From: Pseudidiomarina homiensis
Lineage (GTDB): Bacteria; Pseudomonadota; Gammaproteobacteria; Enterobacterales; Alteromonadaceae
NCBI RefSeq assembly: GCF_003987225.1
Contig: NZ_PIPX01000001.1
Coordinates: forward strand, 744,001-808,000
DNA: 64,000 nucleotides
Reading direction: 5' to 3'
Of the stretch, positions 20,022 to 28,666 are shown piece by piece. Each line of letters starts with the position of its first letter. Position 1 is the first letter of the stretch. The translations under genes were made by a program, and so were the position numbers. Below the pieces are notes generated by a model, which was not told the DNA's origin, ran no database searches, and saw only the letters and a program-made list of their open reading frames with translations.

Positions 20022-20669
20022 TTAGTCGTGCAGCGTGATGGTAATTTCGCCAATGCCCGCGTCGATATTAATGCGCGCATCGCCATCACCTGAAGCACGG
20101 CCTGAAGCGCTAATAAAGTGACGCTCATTATTGGTATGGTCGCCACCGCGAATTTTCACCTCACCAATACCGACATCAGTTTTAACATCAGCGATAGCAC
20201 CGTAAATAGCCAAGTCTACCTCGCCAACGCCAAGGTCAATCTGCAGATCAGCTGCATCCAATTCGCCACTAACTTCACCAACGCCCAAATCTAAATCTAT
20301 TTCAGCGACTTGCGGCATCCGTATGACCCAGTGCAATTCAATATCTTCCTGTTCAGGGACACGTAAGCGCAAGGTGTCGCCGCTTTGCTCAGCGGCCAGC
20401 TCTACGGCATCTAAATTACCATCGTTGAAAAAGGCTGAATCCCCTTCTTCCGCGACCAGCTCAACTTCCAGCTCATCACCACTTGAGCGTTCGAAGGTCA
20501 CCGTACCAACGCCACTTTCAATATCAATTCTGGTTGCTTTGGTGACTTCGTAGGTAGCGTTAAAGGTACGTTCATGGGCATTGGCTGTGCTCGCAAAAGG
20601 CAAACTCAACGCGGTAACAGACGCGATTAAAAAGAAGGCGGAAAACCAAACAGACTGTTGGCGTGTCAT
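20022..20669 (-). CDS. secreted protein with G-[VI]-G-E repeats (DUF4097-like)
   Basis: A 215-residue protein of unknown function with a signal peptide (about residues 1-31, ending STANAHE). The mature part contains five spaced copies of the motif [DE]xG[VI]G[TE][VI]: ESGVGTV, DLGVGEV, DLGVGEV, DVGIGEV and DAGIGEI, each followed by alternating hydrophobic residues. This predicts a right-handed beta-solenoid, as in DUF4097/DUF2807-type proteins. It is acidic. It has its own terminator and is flanked by the peptidase and trmO, which share no obvious function with it. It is likely periplasmic or surface-exposed; no enzyme motif is seen. Confidence 0.8.
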   Translation of the reverse strand: MTRQQSVWFSAFFLIASVTALSLPFASTANAHERTFNATYEVTKATRIDIESGVGTVTFERSSGDELEVELVAEEGDSAFFNDGNLDAVELAAEQSGDTLRLRVPEQEDIELHWVIRMPQVAEIDLDLGVGEVSGELDAADLQIDLGVGEVDLAIYGAIADVKTDVGIGEVKIRGGDHTNNERHFISASGRASGDGDARINIDAGIGEITITLHD

Positions 20670-20930
20670 TGTATTTCTCCCACATTTAGCAATTTTTGTT
20701 GTTCGCTTTGGCTCTTAAGACGCTGATGAACTTCAATAAGTTGACAGCACTAAGAAACTTTTAGGTTCTCTAAAGCTTATGCAGGGTCTGTGCCAACTTT
20801 TTTTATTTGTTTTTATTCAGCAACTTATAAAGTTACTACAGTTTAAAACGGAAGGCGTAGTCGTACTATGATTCGCCAAAACCACAAAAATATGCTGAAA
20901 TTCACCAACCATTTCAGTAGCACCAACATC

Positions 20931-21635
20931 ATGACGCACACTATCGAAGCTGTGGGGGTGATACATTCGCCCTATGCGCAAAAATTTGCAATCCCGCGGC
21001 AGCCAGGTCTCGTTACCGCCGCTCGCGCTGAGATCGAACTCTACGCCGGTTTCGACGGTGAAGCAGTTCGCGGTTTAACCGACTTCAGCCACATATGGGT
21101 GTTCTTCTTGTTTCATGAAAATTTAGCCCAAGGTTGGCAGCCGCTGGTGCGTCCACCGCGTTTGGGCGGCAATACAAAAGTCGGTGTTTTTGCCAGTCGT
21201 TCTACCTTTCGACCCAATGGTATTGGTATGTCAGTGGTCGAATTGCTCGCTATTCAGCAACACAATGACAAAACCAAATTACTGGTACGGGGCGGCGATT
21301 GGGTCAACGGTACCCCAGTTATCGATATTAAGCCGTACCTGCCCTACGTCGATGCGATCCCATCGGCGCAAGGCGGCTATGCTCATACCGCTCCGGAACA
21401 GCATTTAACGGTCGTTTATGCACCGCAGGCGCTGCAACAATTGCGCGAACTTGCCAACGCATACGCCAATCTAGAAGAGCTCATAACCCAAGTCTTACAA
21501 CAAGATCCTCGGCCGGCGTATAAACGCAATAAAGCCTCAGAGCAAATTTATGGCATGCAACTTTATGACCTCAACATTCAATGGCGCGTCGAAGATCAAC
21601 AAAACCTTGTCATAAACATCACGAAAGACTTTTGA
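20931..21635 (+). CDS. trmO: tRNA (m6t6A37) methyltransferase, TsaA/TrmO family
   Basis: A 234-residue TsaA-fold protein: the N-terminal beta-barrel contains IHSPYAQKFAIPRQPGLV, DFSHIWVFF and the SAM-binding SRSTFRPNGIGMSVVEL; the C-terminal tail is as in E. coli YaeB. It N6-methylates t6A37 in tRNA-Thr. The start at 20931 (MTHTIEAVGVI) aligns with the family N terminus; the frame is open further to 20868, and I see no clear ribosome site for either. It lies upstream of proS, as in other gammaproteobacteria. Confidence 0.9.
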   Translation: MTHTIEAVGVIHSPYAQKFAIPRQPGLVTAARAEIELYAGFDGEAVRGLTDFSHIWVFFLFHENLAQGWQPLVRPPRLGGNTKVGVFASRSTFRPNGIGMSVVELLAIQQHNDKTKLLVRGGDWVNGTPVIDIKPYLPYVDAIPSAQGGYAHTAPEQHLTVVYAPQALQQLRELANAYANLEELITQVLQQDPRPAYKRNKASEQIYGMQLYDLNIQWRVEDQQNLVINITKDF

Positions 21636-21658
21636 CGGGGCGCCGCTACTGGTAGAAT
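21632..21658 (+). promoter_or_regulatory. candidate proS promoter
   Basis: An extended -10 (TGGTAGAAT, hexamer 21653-21658) lies 35 bp before proS, with TTGACG at 21632-21637. The spacing of 15 bp is short, but the TG extension can compensate. Confidence 0.4.
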
Positions 21659-21692
21659 TCTCGGCAACTGAACGAATACAAAAAGGGATATC

Positions 21693-23399
21693 ATGCGGAC
21701 CAGTCACTATCTTTTGGGCACACTCAAAGAAACTCCTGCTGACGCCGAAGTCATCAGCCATCAACTTATGTTGCGCGCCGGTATGATCCGTAAAGTCGCA
21801 GCGGGACTTTATACTTGGACGCCAACCGGTTTACGTGTGTTACGTAAAGTTGAGGCGGTGGTGCGCGAAGAAATGGAACGAGCTGGCGCTCTTGAAGTGT
21901 TGATGCCGATGGTGCAACCGGCCGATTTATGGGAAGAATCAGGTCGTTGGGAAGATTACGGTCCAGAATTGCTGCGTTTAAAAGATCGTAACCAACGTGA
22001 CTTTGTGCTTGGTCCAACCCACGAAGAAGTGATTTCTGAGTTGGTTCGTAAAGAAGTAAACAGTTACAAGCAACTCCCTTTGAACCTGTTCCAAATCCAA
22101 ACTAAATTCCGTGACGAGATTCGACCACGCTTTGGCGTGATGCGTGCGCGCGAATTCATCATGAAAGATGCCTATTCTTTCCACCTTGATCAAGCAAGCC
22201 TGCAAGCAAGCTATGATGCCATGCATGCAGCCTACTGCCGCATTTTTGAGCGTCTCGGCCTCGATTATCGCCCAGTGATTGCCGACACCGGTTCAATTGG
22301 CGGCAGTTCGTCACACGAGTTTCATGTTCTGGCAGACTCAGGTGAAGACGATATCGCCTTCTCAGATAGCTCTGATTATGCGGCCAACGTTGAGTTAGCC
22401 GAAGCTGTGGCTCCTGCGACAGAGCGTCCTGCGCCATCTGCGGCAATGGAAAAAGTCGCCACACCAAACGCGAAAACCATCGATGCCTTGGTCGAGCAAT
22501 TCAAACTGCCAATGACGCAAACAGTTAAAACACTGATTGTGCATGGCAGTGAAGAAGGCAAACTCGTGGCACTCATGGTCCGCGGCGACCACTCTCTTAA
22601 CGAAATTAAGGCAGCCAAGCTCGAGCAAGTGGCCAGCCCACTGGTATTTGCCAGTGACGAAGAAATTCGTGCTGCTATTGGCGCGGGTCCGGGTTCATTA
22701 GGACCTGTCGACTTGCCATTTGAGTTGGTCATTGATCGAAGCGTTGCAGTTATGGCGGACTTTGGCGCCGGCGCCAACGAAGATGGGTTCCATTTCTTTA
22801 ATATTAACTGGGAGCGCGATGTCCCTCTGCCAGTTGTTGCGGACTTGCGCAACGTCGTTGAAGGTGATCCGAGCCCATGTGGACAAGGCAACTTACAAAT
22901 TAAACGTGGCATTGAAGTAGGCCACATTTTCCAGTTAGGCAAAAAGTACTCGGACGCCATGAAAGTGGGCGTGCTTACCGAAACTGGGAAGCATGAGAAT
23001 TTGCTGATGGGTTGCTATGGCATTGGTGTTTCACGCATTGTTGCCGCCGCGATCGAGCAAAATCACGACAAGTTCGGGATTACTTGGCCGGAAGCTCTAG
23101 CACCATTCCAAGTTGCGATTGTACCGATGAACATGCACAAGTCGGTGCGCGTACAAGAAACCGCAGAACAGCTCTACAGCGAACTGAAAGCTGCGGGGGT
23201 GGATGTTTTATTCGATGATCGCAAAGAGCGTCCAGGCGTGATGTTCGCCGACATGGAGCTGATTGGTATCCCACATCAAATCGTTATCGGTGAGCGTAAT
23301 CTAGACGAGCAAGCGGTGGAATATAAGAATCGCCGCTCAGGTGAGAAAACCAAGGTGGCCATCAGCGACGCCGTCGCTACCGTTCAAAACGCCCTGTAG
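21693..23399 (+). CDS. proS: prolyl-tRNA synthetase
   Basis: A 568-residue class II synthetase of the bacterial type: motif 1 near the N terminus, motif 2 ([21 protein letters not shown] region), an inserted YbaK-like cis-editing domain (about residues 225-405), motif 3 ([17 protein letters not shown]) and a C-terminal anticodon-binding domain. It charges tRNA-Pro and edits mischarged Ala. An AAAGGGA ribosome site precedes the ATG. The TAG stop is itself part of the GTAG lead of a palindrome (see 23396-23418). Confidence 0.97.
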   Translation: MRTSHYLLGTLKETPADAEVISHQLMLRAGMIRKVAAGLYTWTPTGLRVLRKVEAVVREEMERAGALEVLMPMVQPADLWEESGRWEDYGPELLRLKDRNQRDFVLGPTHEEVISELVRKEVNSYKQLPLNLFQIQTKFRDEIRPRFGVMRAREFIMKDAYSFHLDQASLQASYDAMHAAYCRIFERLGLDYRPVIADTGSIGGSSSHEFHVLADSGEDDIAFSDSSDYAANVELAEAVAPATERPAPSAAMEKVATPNAKTIDALVEQFKLPMTQTVKTLIVHGSEEGKLVALMVRGDHSLNEIKAAKLEQVASPLVFASDEEIRAAIGAGPGSLGPVDLPFELVIDRSVAVMADFGAGANEDGFHFFNINWERDVPLPVVADLRNVVEGDPSPCGQGNLQIKRGIEVGHIFQLGKKYSDAMKVGVLTETGKHENLLMGCYGIGVSRIVAAAIEQNHDKFGITWPEALAPFQVAIVPMNMHKSVRVQETAEQLYSELKAAGVDVLFDDRKERPGVMFADMELIGIPHQIVIGERNLDEQAVEYKNRRSGEKTKVAISDAVATVQNAL

Positions 23400-23418
23400 C
23401 CCGCAGTTTTACTGCGGG
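23396..23418 (+). repeat. GTAG-led palindrome 1 (REP-like)
   Basis: GTAG (23396-23399) leads CCCGCAG (23400-23406), a TTTTA loop and CTGCGGG (23412-23418). It overlaps the proS stop codon and may serve as its 3' hairpin. GTAG followed by an imperfect palindrome is the hallmark of REP sequences handled by RAYT transposases. No RAYT gene is in this window. Confidence 0.75.
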
Positions 23419-23438
23419 TTCTATCTAAACACTTCGTT

Positions 23439-23461
23439 GTACCCCGCAGTTCTACTGCGGG
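23439..23461 (+). repeat. palindrome 2 of the same family
   Basis: GTAC leads CCCGCAG (23443-23449), TTCTA, CTGCGGG (23455-23461). It has the same stem as palindrome 1, the loop differs by one base, and the GTAG lead is changed to GTAC. Confidence 0.75.
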
Positions 23462-23476
23462 TTATATCGAATTGAA

Positions 23477-23604
23477 CAAACATGGTCCAAACGTGTAGCC
23501 AGTCCCGTGGTAGAACCACGGGCTACGTTTACTCTCTAGGCAAACATGGTCCAAACGTGTAGCCAGCCCCGTGGTAGAACCACGGGCTACCTTAACTCTC
23601 TTGG
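23477..23604 (-). repeat. 64-bp tandem duplication carrying palindromes 3 and 4
   Basis: Units 23477-23540 and 23541-23604 match at about 60 of 64 positions. Each holds CCCGTGG-TAGAA-CCACGGG followed by CTAC, which on the minus strand reads GTAG then CCCGTGG-TTCTA-CCACGGG (stems 23504-23522 and 23568-23586). These stems face palindromes 1 and 2 head to head. The last 13 bp of the second unit are the 3' end of gpt, so the duplication includes a copy of the gene's tail. Confidence 0.85.
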
Positions 23605-24077
23605 CCTGCTAACGGTTCAACGTAGTGCAAGTGCATGTCCCACGGAAAGTGAATCCAGGTTTCCTGCTCCAAATCAGCGACATAATCGTCAACCAGTTCC
23701 ATACCCGCTGGCTTCGCATAAACCGTGATGAATTTAGCTTTGGGTAAACGCTCACGGAGGAACTTAAGCGTATTGCCGGTATCCACCAAATCGTCGATCA
23801 CCAAGAAGCCTTCACCATCTTCCGTACAGCTCACATCTTTCAATAGCGTAACGCTATCGCGTTGACTATCGTGATCGTAAGAACTTACACAGACGCTTTC
23901 CACTAAACGCACGTTTAGCTCACGTGCAACAATTGCCGCAGGGACTAAACCACCGCGACTCACCGCGATAATGCCCTGCCATTGTTCCGCTGGAAGCTGG
24001 CGCCGAGCCAACTCTTTCGTTGCCCGATGCAACTCTTCCCAAGAAACGAAAAATTCGCGATTTGTATGCCATCCCAT
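23592..24077 (-). CDS. gpt: xanthine-guanine phosphoribosyltransferase
   Basis: A 161-residue PRTase closely resembling E. coli Gpt ([22 protein letters not shown] region, SSYDHDSQR) with the PRPP loop [11 protein letters not shown] at about residues 97-107. It converts guanine and xanthine (and weakly hypoxanthine) to nucleotides at the membrane periphery. It is about nine residues longer than the E. coli protein at the ends. It starts 6 bp after the purine permease gene, so uptake and salvage are coupled. Its 3' end lies in the 64-bp duplication. Confidence 0.95.
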   Translation of the reverse strand: MGWHTNREFFVSWEELHRATKELARRQLPAEQWQGIIAVSRGGLVPAAIVARELNVRLVESVCVSSYDHDSQRDSVTLLKDVSCTEDGEGFLVIDDLVDTGNTLKFLRERLPKAKFITVYAKPAGMELVDDYVADLEQETWIHFPWDMHLHYVEPLAGQES

Positions 24078-24083
24078 GATGTC

Positions 24084-25394
24084 TTACCCCAACCAAATGA
24101 ATTTTGCGACAAACAACGCTGCCAATACGGCAACACTCCAATTTAACTCTTTATAACGTCCACCCAGTGCTTTTACGACGACATAACTGATAAAACCAAG
24201 TGCAATACCGTCAGCAATCGAGTATGTGAGTGGTGTCATTAGCAGTACCACCGCCACCGGCGCAGCTTCGGTCACATCGTCCCAGTTTACTGAACGTAGC
24301 GTGAACAACATTAACACAGACACGTAAATGATAGCGCCCGCGGTGGCATAGGCTGGCACCATTCCCGCCAAAGGCGCAAAGAAAATAGCCAGTACAAAAA
24401 GCACACCAACAATCACAGCAGTGAGACCTGTCTTACCGCCTGAGGCAACCCCTGAGGCTGATTCGATATAGCTTGTCGTCGTCGACGTACCGAGCATCGA
24501 ACCCGCCACTGAAGCGGTCGAGTCAGCCATAAGCGCTTTTTCTAGGCGCGGAAGCTTACCGTTTTTATCGGTCATACCCGCCCGTTGCGCGACGGCCATC
24601 AGGGTGCCCGAGGTATCGAATAAATCGACAAATAAGAACGCAAAAATCACGCTCAACATCGCTACATCAAAAGCTCCGGCAATATCAAGCTGCATAAAGG
24701 TTGGCGCTAAACTTGGCGGCGCCGCGACAATACCGTTATAGGTTACATCGCCCAACATCCAGCCAATAAATGTGATCAACAGGATGCTGATTAAGGCGGC
24801 GCCTTGTATTTGTCGTGCCACCAAACCAATAATCAAAAAGAAGCCTAAGCCGGCAAGCAATACCGACAGCTGTGACATGTCGCCAAGGGTTACCAGAGTG
24901 GCTTCGTGGGCCACGATAATATTGGCATTTTGCAAGCCAATGAGCGCCAAAAATGCGCCGATACCGGCGGCAATGGCAAGGCGTAAAGTGGCAGGTATCG
25001 AGTTGATAATCCACGAGCGAATACGTAACGCAGAAAGTAAGAAGAATAGAATCCCAGAAAAGAACACTGCACCAAGCGCAGCTTGCCACGTGTAGCCCAT
25101 GCCCAGCACGACGCTATAGGTAAAAAAGGCATTCAGCCCCATTCCTGGTGCCAGCGCAACTGGATAGTTGGCCCACAAGCCCATGATCAAACAGCCAATA
25201 GCAGCCGCCAAACAGGTTGCGACAAAGACAGCACCCTGGTCCATACCCGCTTGACTCAAAATCGATGGATTCACAAAAATAATGTAAGCCATGGTCAAAA
25301 AGGTTGTGATACCACCAATCACTTCCGCCTTTACCGAACTTCCTTGAGCTTTGATTTTAAAAAGTTTTTCCAATACCGATTGGAATCCACTCAC
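24084..25394 (-). CDS. NCS2-family purine permease, adenine (AdeP/PbuG-like) type
   Basis: About 436 residues with 12-14 membrane segments of the AzgA-like NCS2 group; it reads like E. coli AdeP through GVGxNAFF-type sequence (APGMGLNAFFTYSVV), the LGDVTYNGIVAAPPS loop and FDTSGTLMAVAQRAG. It imports adenine, guanine or hypoxanthine by proton symport. The GTG at 25394 is preferred because GGGGGAG lies 6 bases upstream; a GTG at 25421 is in frame but lacks a site. It is cotranscribed with gpt. The exact base specificity is not readable. Confidence 0.9.
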   Translation of the reverse strand: MSGFQSVLEKLFKIKAQGSSVKAEVIGGITTFLTMAYIIFVNPSILSQAGMDQGAVFVATCLAAAIGCLIMGLWANYPVALAPGMGLNAFFTYSVVLGMGYTWQAALGAVFFSGILFFLLSALRIRSWIINSIPATLRLAIAAGIGAFLALIGLQNANIIVAHEATLVTLGDMSQLSVLLAGLGFFLIIGLVARQIQGAALISILLITFIGWMLGDVTYNGIVAAPPSLAPTFMQLDIAGAFDVAMLSVIFAFLFVDLFDTSGTLMAVAQRAGMTDKNGKLPRLEKALMADSTASVAGSMLGTSTTTSYIESASGVASGGKTGLTAVIVGVLFVLAIFFAPLAGMVPAYATAGAIIYVSVLMLFTLRSVNWDDVTEAAPVAVVLLMTPLTYSIADGIALGFISYVVVKALGGRYKELNWSVAVLAALFVAKFIWLG

Positions 25395-25539
25395 ACGCAA
25401 CTCCCCCACTCTGTCGCTCACAAATGAACCGCTTTAAAAAATTGCGCTAGTGTACCTGAAAGCAGGCAAAATTGCTCGGTCTATCTCCTTTAGAATTATG
25501 TTAGAATCGCCCCAAAATGATCGGCAGTAAGGAGTTTTC

Positions 25540-25860
25540 ATGCCTAAAGTAATCTATATCGATGCCAATGGTGGCGAATTTGAAGCAGATGTACCGGTAG
25601 GTCAGAACCTTATGGAAGGTGCGGTAGATAACATGATCGATGGCATTCTTGGCGAATGCGGTGGCGTAATGTCATGTGCCACCTGTCATGTGTACGTACC
25701 CAAGGAATGGCAAGACAAACTTCCGCCTGCGTCAGAACGCGAAGAAGACATGCTCGACATGGCTGTCGAACCGCAAGATAACAGCCGCTTAAGCTGTCAA
25801 ATCGAAATGACTGAAGAGCTTGATGGTATTACCGTGCACATGCCGCGCTCGCAATTCTAA
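25540..25860 (+). CDS. [2Fe-2S] ferredoxin, adrenodoxin/putidaredoxin type
   Basis: A 106-residue ferredoxin with the four cluster cysteines in CGGVMSCATC (C-x5-C-x2-C) and LSCQ near the C terminus, and the acidic helix PPASEREEDMLDMA. Proteins of this type pass electrons to monooxygenases such as cytochrome P450, or act in Fe-S assembly. No oxygenase or reductase partner lies next to it, so the partner is unknown. It has a good ribosome site (AAGGAG). It overlaps the end of the convergent NAD-kinase-like gene by 4 bp. Confidence 0.92.
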   Translation: MPKVIYIDANGGEFEADVPVGQNLMEGAVDNMIDGILGECGGVMSCATCHVYVPKEWQDKLPPASEREEDMLDMAVEPQDNSRLSCQIEMTEELDGITVHMPRSQF

Positions 25861-26996
25861 GGCGCATCGATCTGCATAAAGACTTCGTCATGATAACCGG
25901 TGGTGACACGGATCAGACCACCGAGCTGTTCATCAACCTCAGCATCACCGGTATCAACCAACAACGGCTTGCCGTTTAACTGTTGTAATTTTGCTTTCGT
26001 CGCCACGACCCAAATCGCTTCTTTGCCTTCGGCTTGCAGTAGCTGTGCCAGTAGTGCCGAACTAAGTTGCTGATTGCCACGGCCAAAAATATGGCCTTGC
26101 CCACCAATAACCGTCACCACCAAGCGTGCGGGTTGCTGTTCAGTAACCACCCATTGTTCCAGCTGACGAGCAGTAACATCACTCGCCACGAGCTCACCGT
26201 TTTTAATCACATCAACACCTAACAAGGTGTTCGCTAGACCCAGCTCGTCCATCACCGCAGCCACCGTTGACCCGGAGCCCATGATGTAAAGTACGTCGTC
26301 TTCCATGCGTTCAATAACATCAGCGGCAATGTCGGTAAGAACGAGTTCATCGCTCTCTTTGCCGCCCATTTTTACCGCTTGCACATAGCGCAATTCTTCC
26401 GGTACCAACATTTCCCCATAGCGCTTAGCGCGCACTGTGCCAGAACGAAATGCCGTTTCATCGATGTCCATCACGTCAGCATGAGTCACGGTGGTCAGGT
26501 GTCCTTGCAGGATCTGCACCACGACTTTGCCCGCCGCCCGCGGACTTACCGCGTACACGCCAGAATGTATTTTCACGCCAGCAGGAATACCTAGTACCGG
26601 CTGTTCACTTGGCACTACCGCATAAACGTCGCGCGCCGTACCATCGCCGCCAGCAAATAACAGTAAATCGACGCCGCTCTCAACTAATGCCTGAGTGAGC
26701 GCTTTGGTGTCGTCAGCAGTGCTTGGTTCGTGGCCGTGGAAGATCACTTCACAGGGGACCCCAGCTAGCGCACAACTGTCCTCGCCTAGACCATTGGCTC
26801 CAGTAAAAATACGGCAATCAACTTTGCCATTGACCAGTTCCTTTAAGGCTTGGGCTGCGCGTTTCGATGCTTTGGGTTCAGCTCCCAGTTCGCGCGCTCG
26901 CGCCGCAGTCTCGGCACCATCACTGCCTTTTAGCGCAACACTACCGCCAAGTCCGGCAGCAGGATTAACCACCAAGCCTAAGCGAAATTCAGTCAT
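25857..26996 (-). CDS. ATP-NAD kinase-like protein (COG3199 family)
   Basis: A 379-residue protein with the diacylglycerol/NAD-kinase fold: N-terminal LGLVVNPAAGLGGSVALKG, then LLLFAGGDGTARDV with the GGDGT nucleotide site at about residues 117-121, GIPAGVKIHSGVYAVSP, and a C-terminal beta-rich domain. COG3199 members are annotated as predicted NAD kinases distinct from NadK; the true substrate is unsettled. It starts within the last 4 bp of epmC (ATGA overlap), so it is translationally coupled to that operon. Confidence 0.85.
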   Translation of the reverse strand: MTEFRLGLVVNPAAGLGGSVALKGSDGAETAARARELGAEPKASKRAAQALKELVNGKVDCRIFTGANGLGEDSCALAGVPCEVIFHGHEPSTADDTKALTQALVESGVDLLLFAGGDGTARDVYAVVPSEQPVLGIPAGVKIHSGVYAVSPRAAGKVVVQILQGHLTTVTHADVMDIDETAFRSGTVRAKRYGEMLVPEELRYVQAVKMGGKESDELVLTDIAADVIERMEDDVLYIMGSGSTVAAVMDELGLANTLLGVDVIKNGELVASDVTARQLEQWVVTEQQPARLVVTVIGGQGHIFGRGNQQLSSALLAQLLQAEGKEAIWVVATKAKLQQLNGKPLLVDTGDAEVDEQLGGLIRVTTGYHDEVFMQIDAP

Positions 26997-27556
26997 GCTA
27001 CCCCCTGCAGTTCATGGATGTGGTTGCGTTCCGCTCGCAGCTCAGCAAGTTGCGGCCAGGGTTGCCCATAATGCTCGGCGAGTAGGCGCGCAAAACGCTC
27101 CGCACGTACGGGTAATCCGCTGGCCAAGTAATCACATAGTTGATCATGCACGGCTTGGGTGAACGCTTCACGATTCACTTCACACCCGCCAAGATTATCA
27201 ACGCTCACTTGAAAAGGTACGCCAGCACAACGCGAGAATAACCATTCAAGGGCTTGCGGCTTGCGTTCAACTTTTTCAAATTGCGCTTGTTGTGAAGCAT
27301 CGCGGCCATCGGGTTCGTACCAGTAGCCATAATCTTCCAGTTGGCGGCGTCGGGCGCCAGCTATACACCAGTGGGCAACCTCATGCAGCGCTGAAGCGAA
27401 AAATCCGTGGGCAAATAGAATTTGGTGATCTTCGGTGGCGTTTGCTGCAGGCCGATACCATGGCTCATCGTCACCGGCGACTAATACCGTACGATAATCC
27501 TGATAGAAACAACGATGAAAAAGCTCGATAAGCGTCGAATAATGTTTACTACTCAT
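26993..27556 (-). CDS. epmC: elongation factor P hydroxylase
   Basis: A 187-residue YfcM/EpmC protein (E. coli: about 182). The metal-binding pattern FASALHEVAHWCIAGARRR and the following YWYEPDGRD are family signatures. It hydroxylates the beta-lysylated lysine of EF-P. ATG 27556 has AAAGGA upstream; the open frame extends 16 codons further without such a site. It follows aroC after 14 bp and is coupled to the NAD-kinase-like gene downstream. epmA and epmB are not in the window. Confidence 0.93.
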   Translation of the reverse strand: MSSKHYSTLIELFHRCFYQDYRTVLVAGDDEPWYRPAANATEDHQILFAHGFFASALHEVAHWCIAGARRRQLEDYGYWYEPDGRDASQQAQFEKVERKPQALEWLFSRCAGVPFQVSVDNLGGCEVNREAFTQAVHDQLCDYLASGLPVRAERFARLLAEHYGQPWPQLAELRAERNHIHELQGVA

Positions 27557-27570
27557 AATCCTTTCGCTGC

Positions 27571-28644
27571 TTACTTTCCATTTTGCGCACGTTGACGTAG
27601 CCAATGGTCAGCAATGACCAGCGCCGCCATCGCTTCTACGATCGGAACGCCACGAATGCCGACACAGGGATCGTGACGACCGCGCGTGACTACTGTTTGC
27701 GGCTGATTGAAGCGATCGATGGTCTGCCCGGGCTTGGTGATACTTGAAGTAGGCTTAAACGCTACTTCGGCAATGACTGTCTGCCCACTGCTAATGCCAC
27801 CAAGCACACCTCCAGCGTGATTACTTAAAAAGCCGTCGGGGCTAATTTCATCACGATGTTCACTCCCGAGTTGACCAGCAACGGCAAAACCATCGCCGAT
27901 ACTTACGGCCTTCACCGCATTAATACTCATCAGTGCTTTTGCTAAATCAGCATCAAAGCGATCAAACACCGGTTCACCTAGACCTGCAGGGACTCCGGTC
28001 ACTTCCAATCGCACTCTGGCTCCCACCGAATCACCTTGCTTAAGCAAGTCTTTGAGGTACTCACCGGCGGCTTCAGCAACTGTTGCACTCGGCATAAACA
28101 AAGGATTTTCATGAACCTGCGGCCAGGCAAAGTCAGCGCTATCGCGAGCAACACTATGCGGGCCAATTTGCGTAACGCCGGCGAAAAATTCGATCCCAAA
28201 CTGTTCTTTTAACAGTTTTCGAGCAATAGCTCCGGCTGCTACGCGCATTGCGGTTTCGCGAGCAGATGAACGTCCACCCCCGCGATAGTCACGGAAACCG
28301 TACTTTTTATCATAGGTGAAGTCGGCATGACCGGGCCGGTAAAGGTCCTTGATAGTCGAATAATCTTTGCTACGTTGGTCGGTGTTTTCGATCATCAAGC
28401 CAATCGGCGTGCCGGTGGTGCGACCCTCGAATACGCCTGACAAAATACGCACTTGGTCTGCTTCACGACGAGCTGTGGTGTAACGACTTTGCCCGGGCTT
28501 ACGACGATCGAGCTCATACTGTAAATCAGTTTCACTCAACTCCAGCCCCGGCGGGCAGCCGTCAATGATCGCCCCCAACGCTGGGCCATGACTCTCGCCA
28601 AAGGTAGTGACGCGAAAAAGTTCACCAAAACTATTACCGGGCAT
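27571..28644 (-). CDS. aroC: chorismate synthase
   Basis: A 357-residue AroC with the usual N terminus ([20 protein letters not shown]), the [14 protein letters not shown] signature and [19 protein letters not shown]. It uses reduced FMN to convert EPSP to chorismate, the precursor for the trp operon at 31817 among others. It lies 22 bp after prmB and 14 bp before epmC in one minus-strand run, an arrangement related to E. coli prmB-aroC-(mepA-yfcA)-epmC. Confidence 0.97.
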   Translation of the reverse strand: MPGNSFGELFRVTTFGESHGPALGAIIDGCPPGLELSETDLQYELDRRKPGQSRYTTARREADQVRILSGVFEGRTTGTPIGLMIENTDQRSKDYSTIKDLYRPGHADFTYDKKYGFRDYRGGGRSSARETAMRVAAGAIARKLLKEQFGIEFFAGVTQIGPHSVARDSADFAWPQVHENPLFMPSATVAEAAGEYLKDLLKQGDSVGARVRLEVTGVPAGLGEPVFDRFDADLAKALMSINAVKAVSIGDGFAVAGQLGSEHRDEISPDGFLSNHAGGVLGGISSGQTVIAEVAFKPTSSITKPGQTIDRFNQPQTVVTRGRHDPCVGIRGVPIVEAMAALVIADHWLRQRAQNGK

Positions 28645-28666
28645 AGAAGATCCTACGTGCTAAAGG

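Noticed and set aside
22376-22960. 194-codon open frame antisense to proS
   Set aside because: It lies wholly opposite the proS editing domain, has no ribosome site and a Ser/Thr/Ala-rich composition typical of antisense frames.
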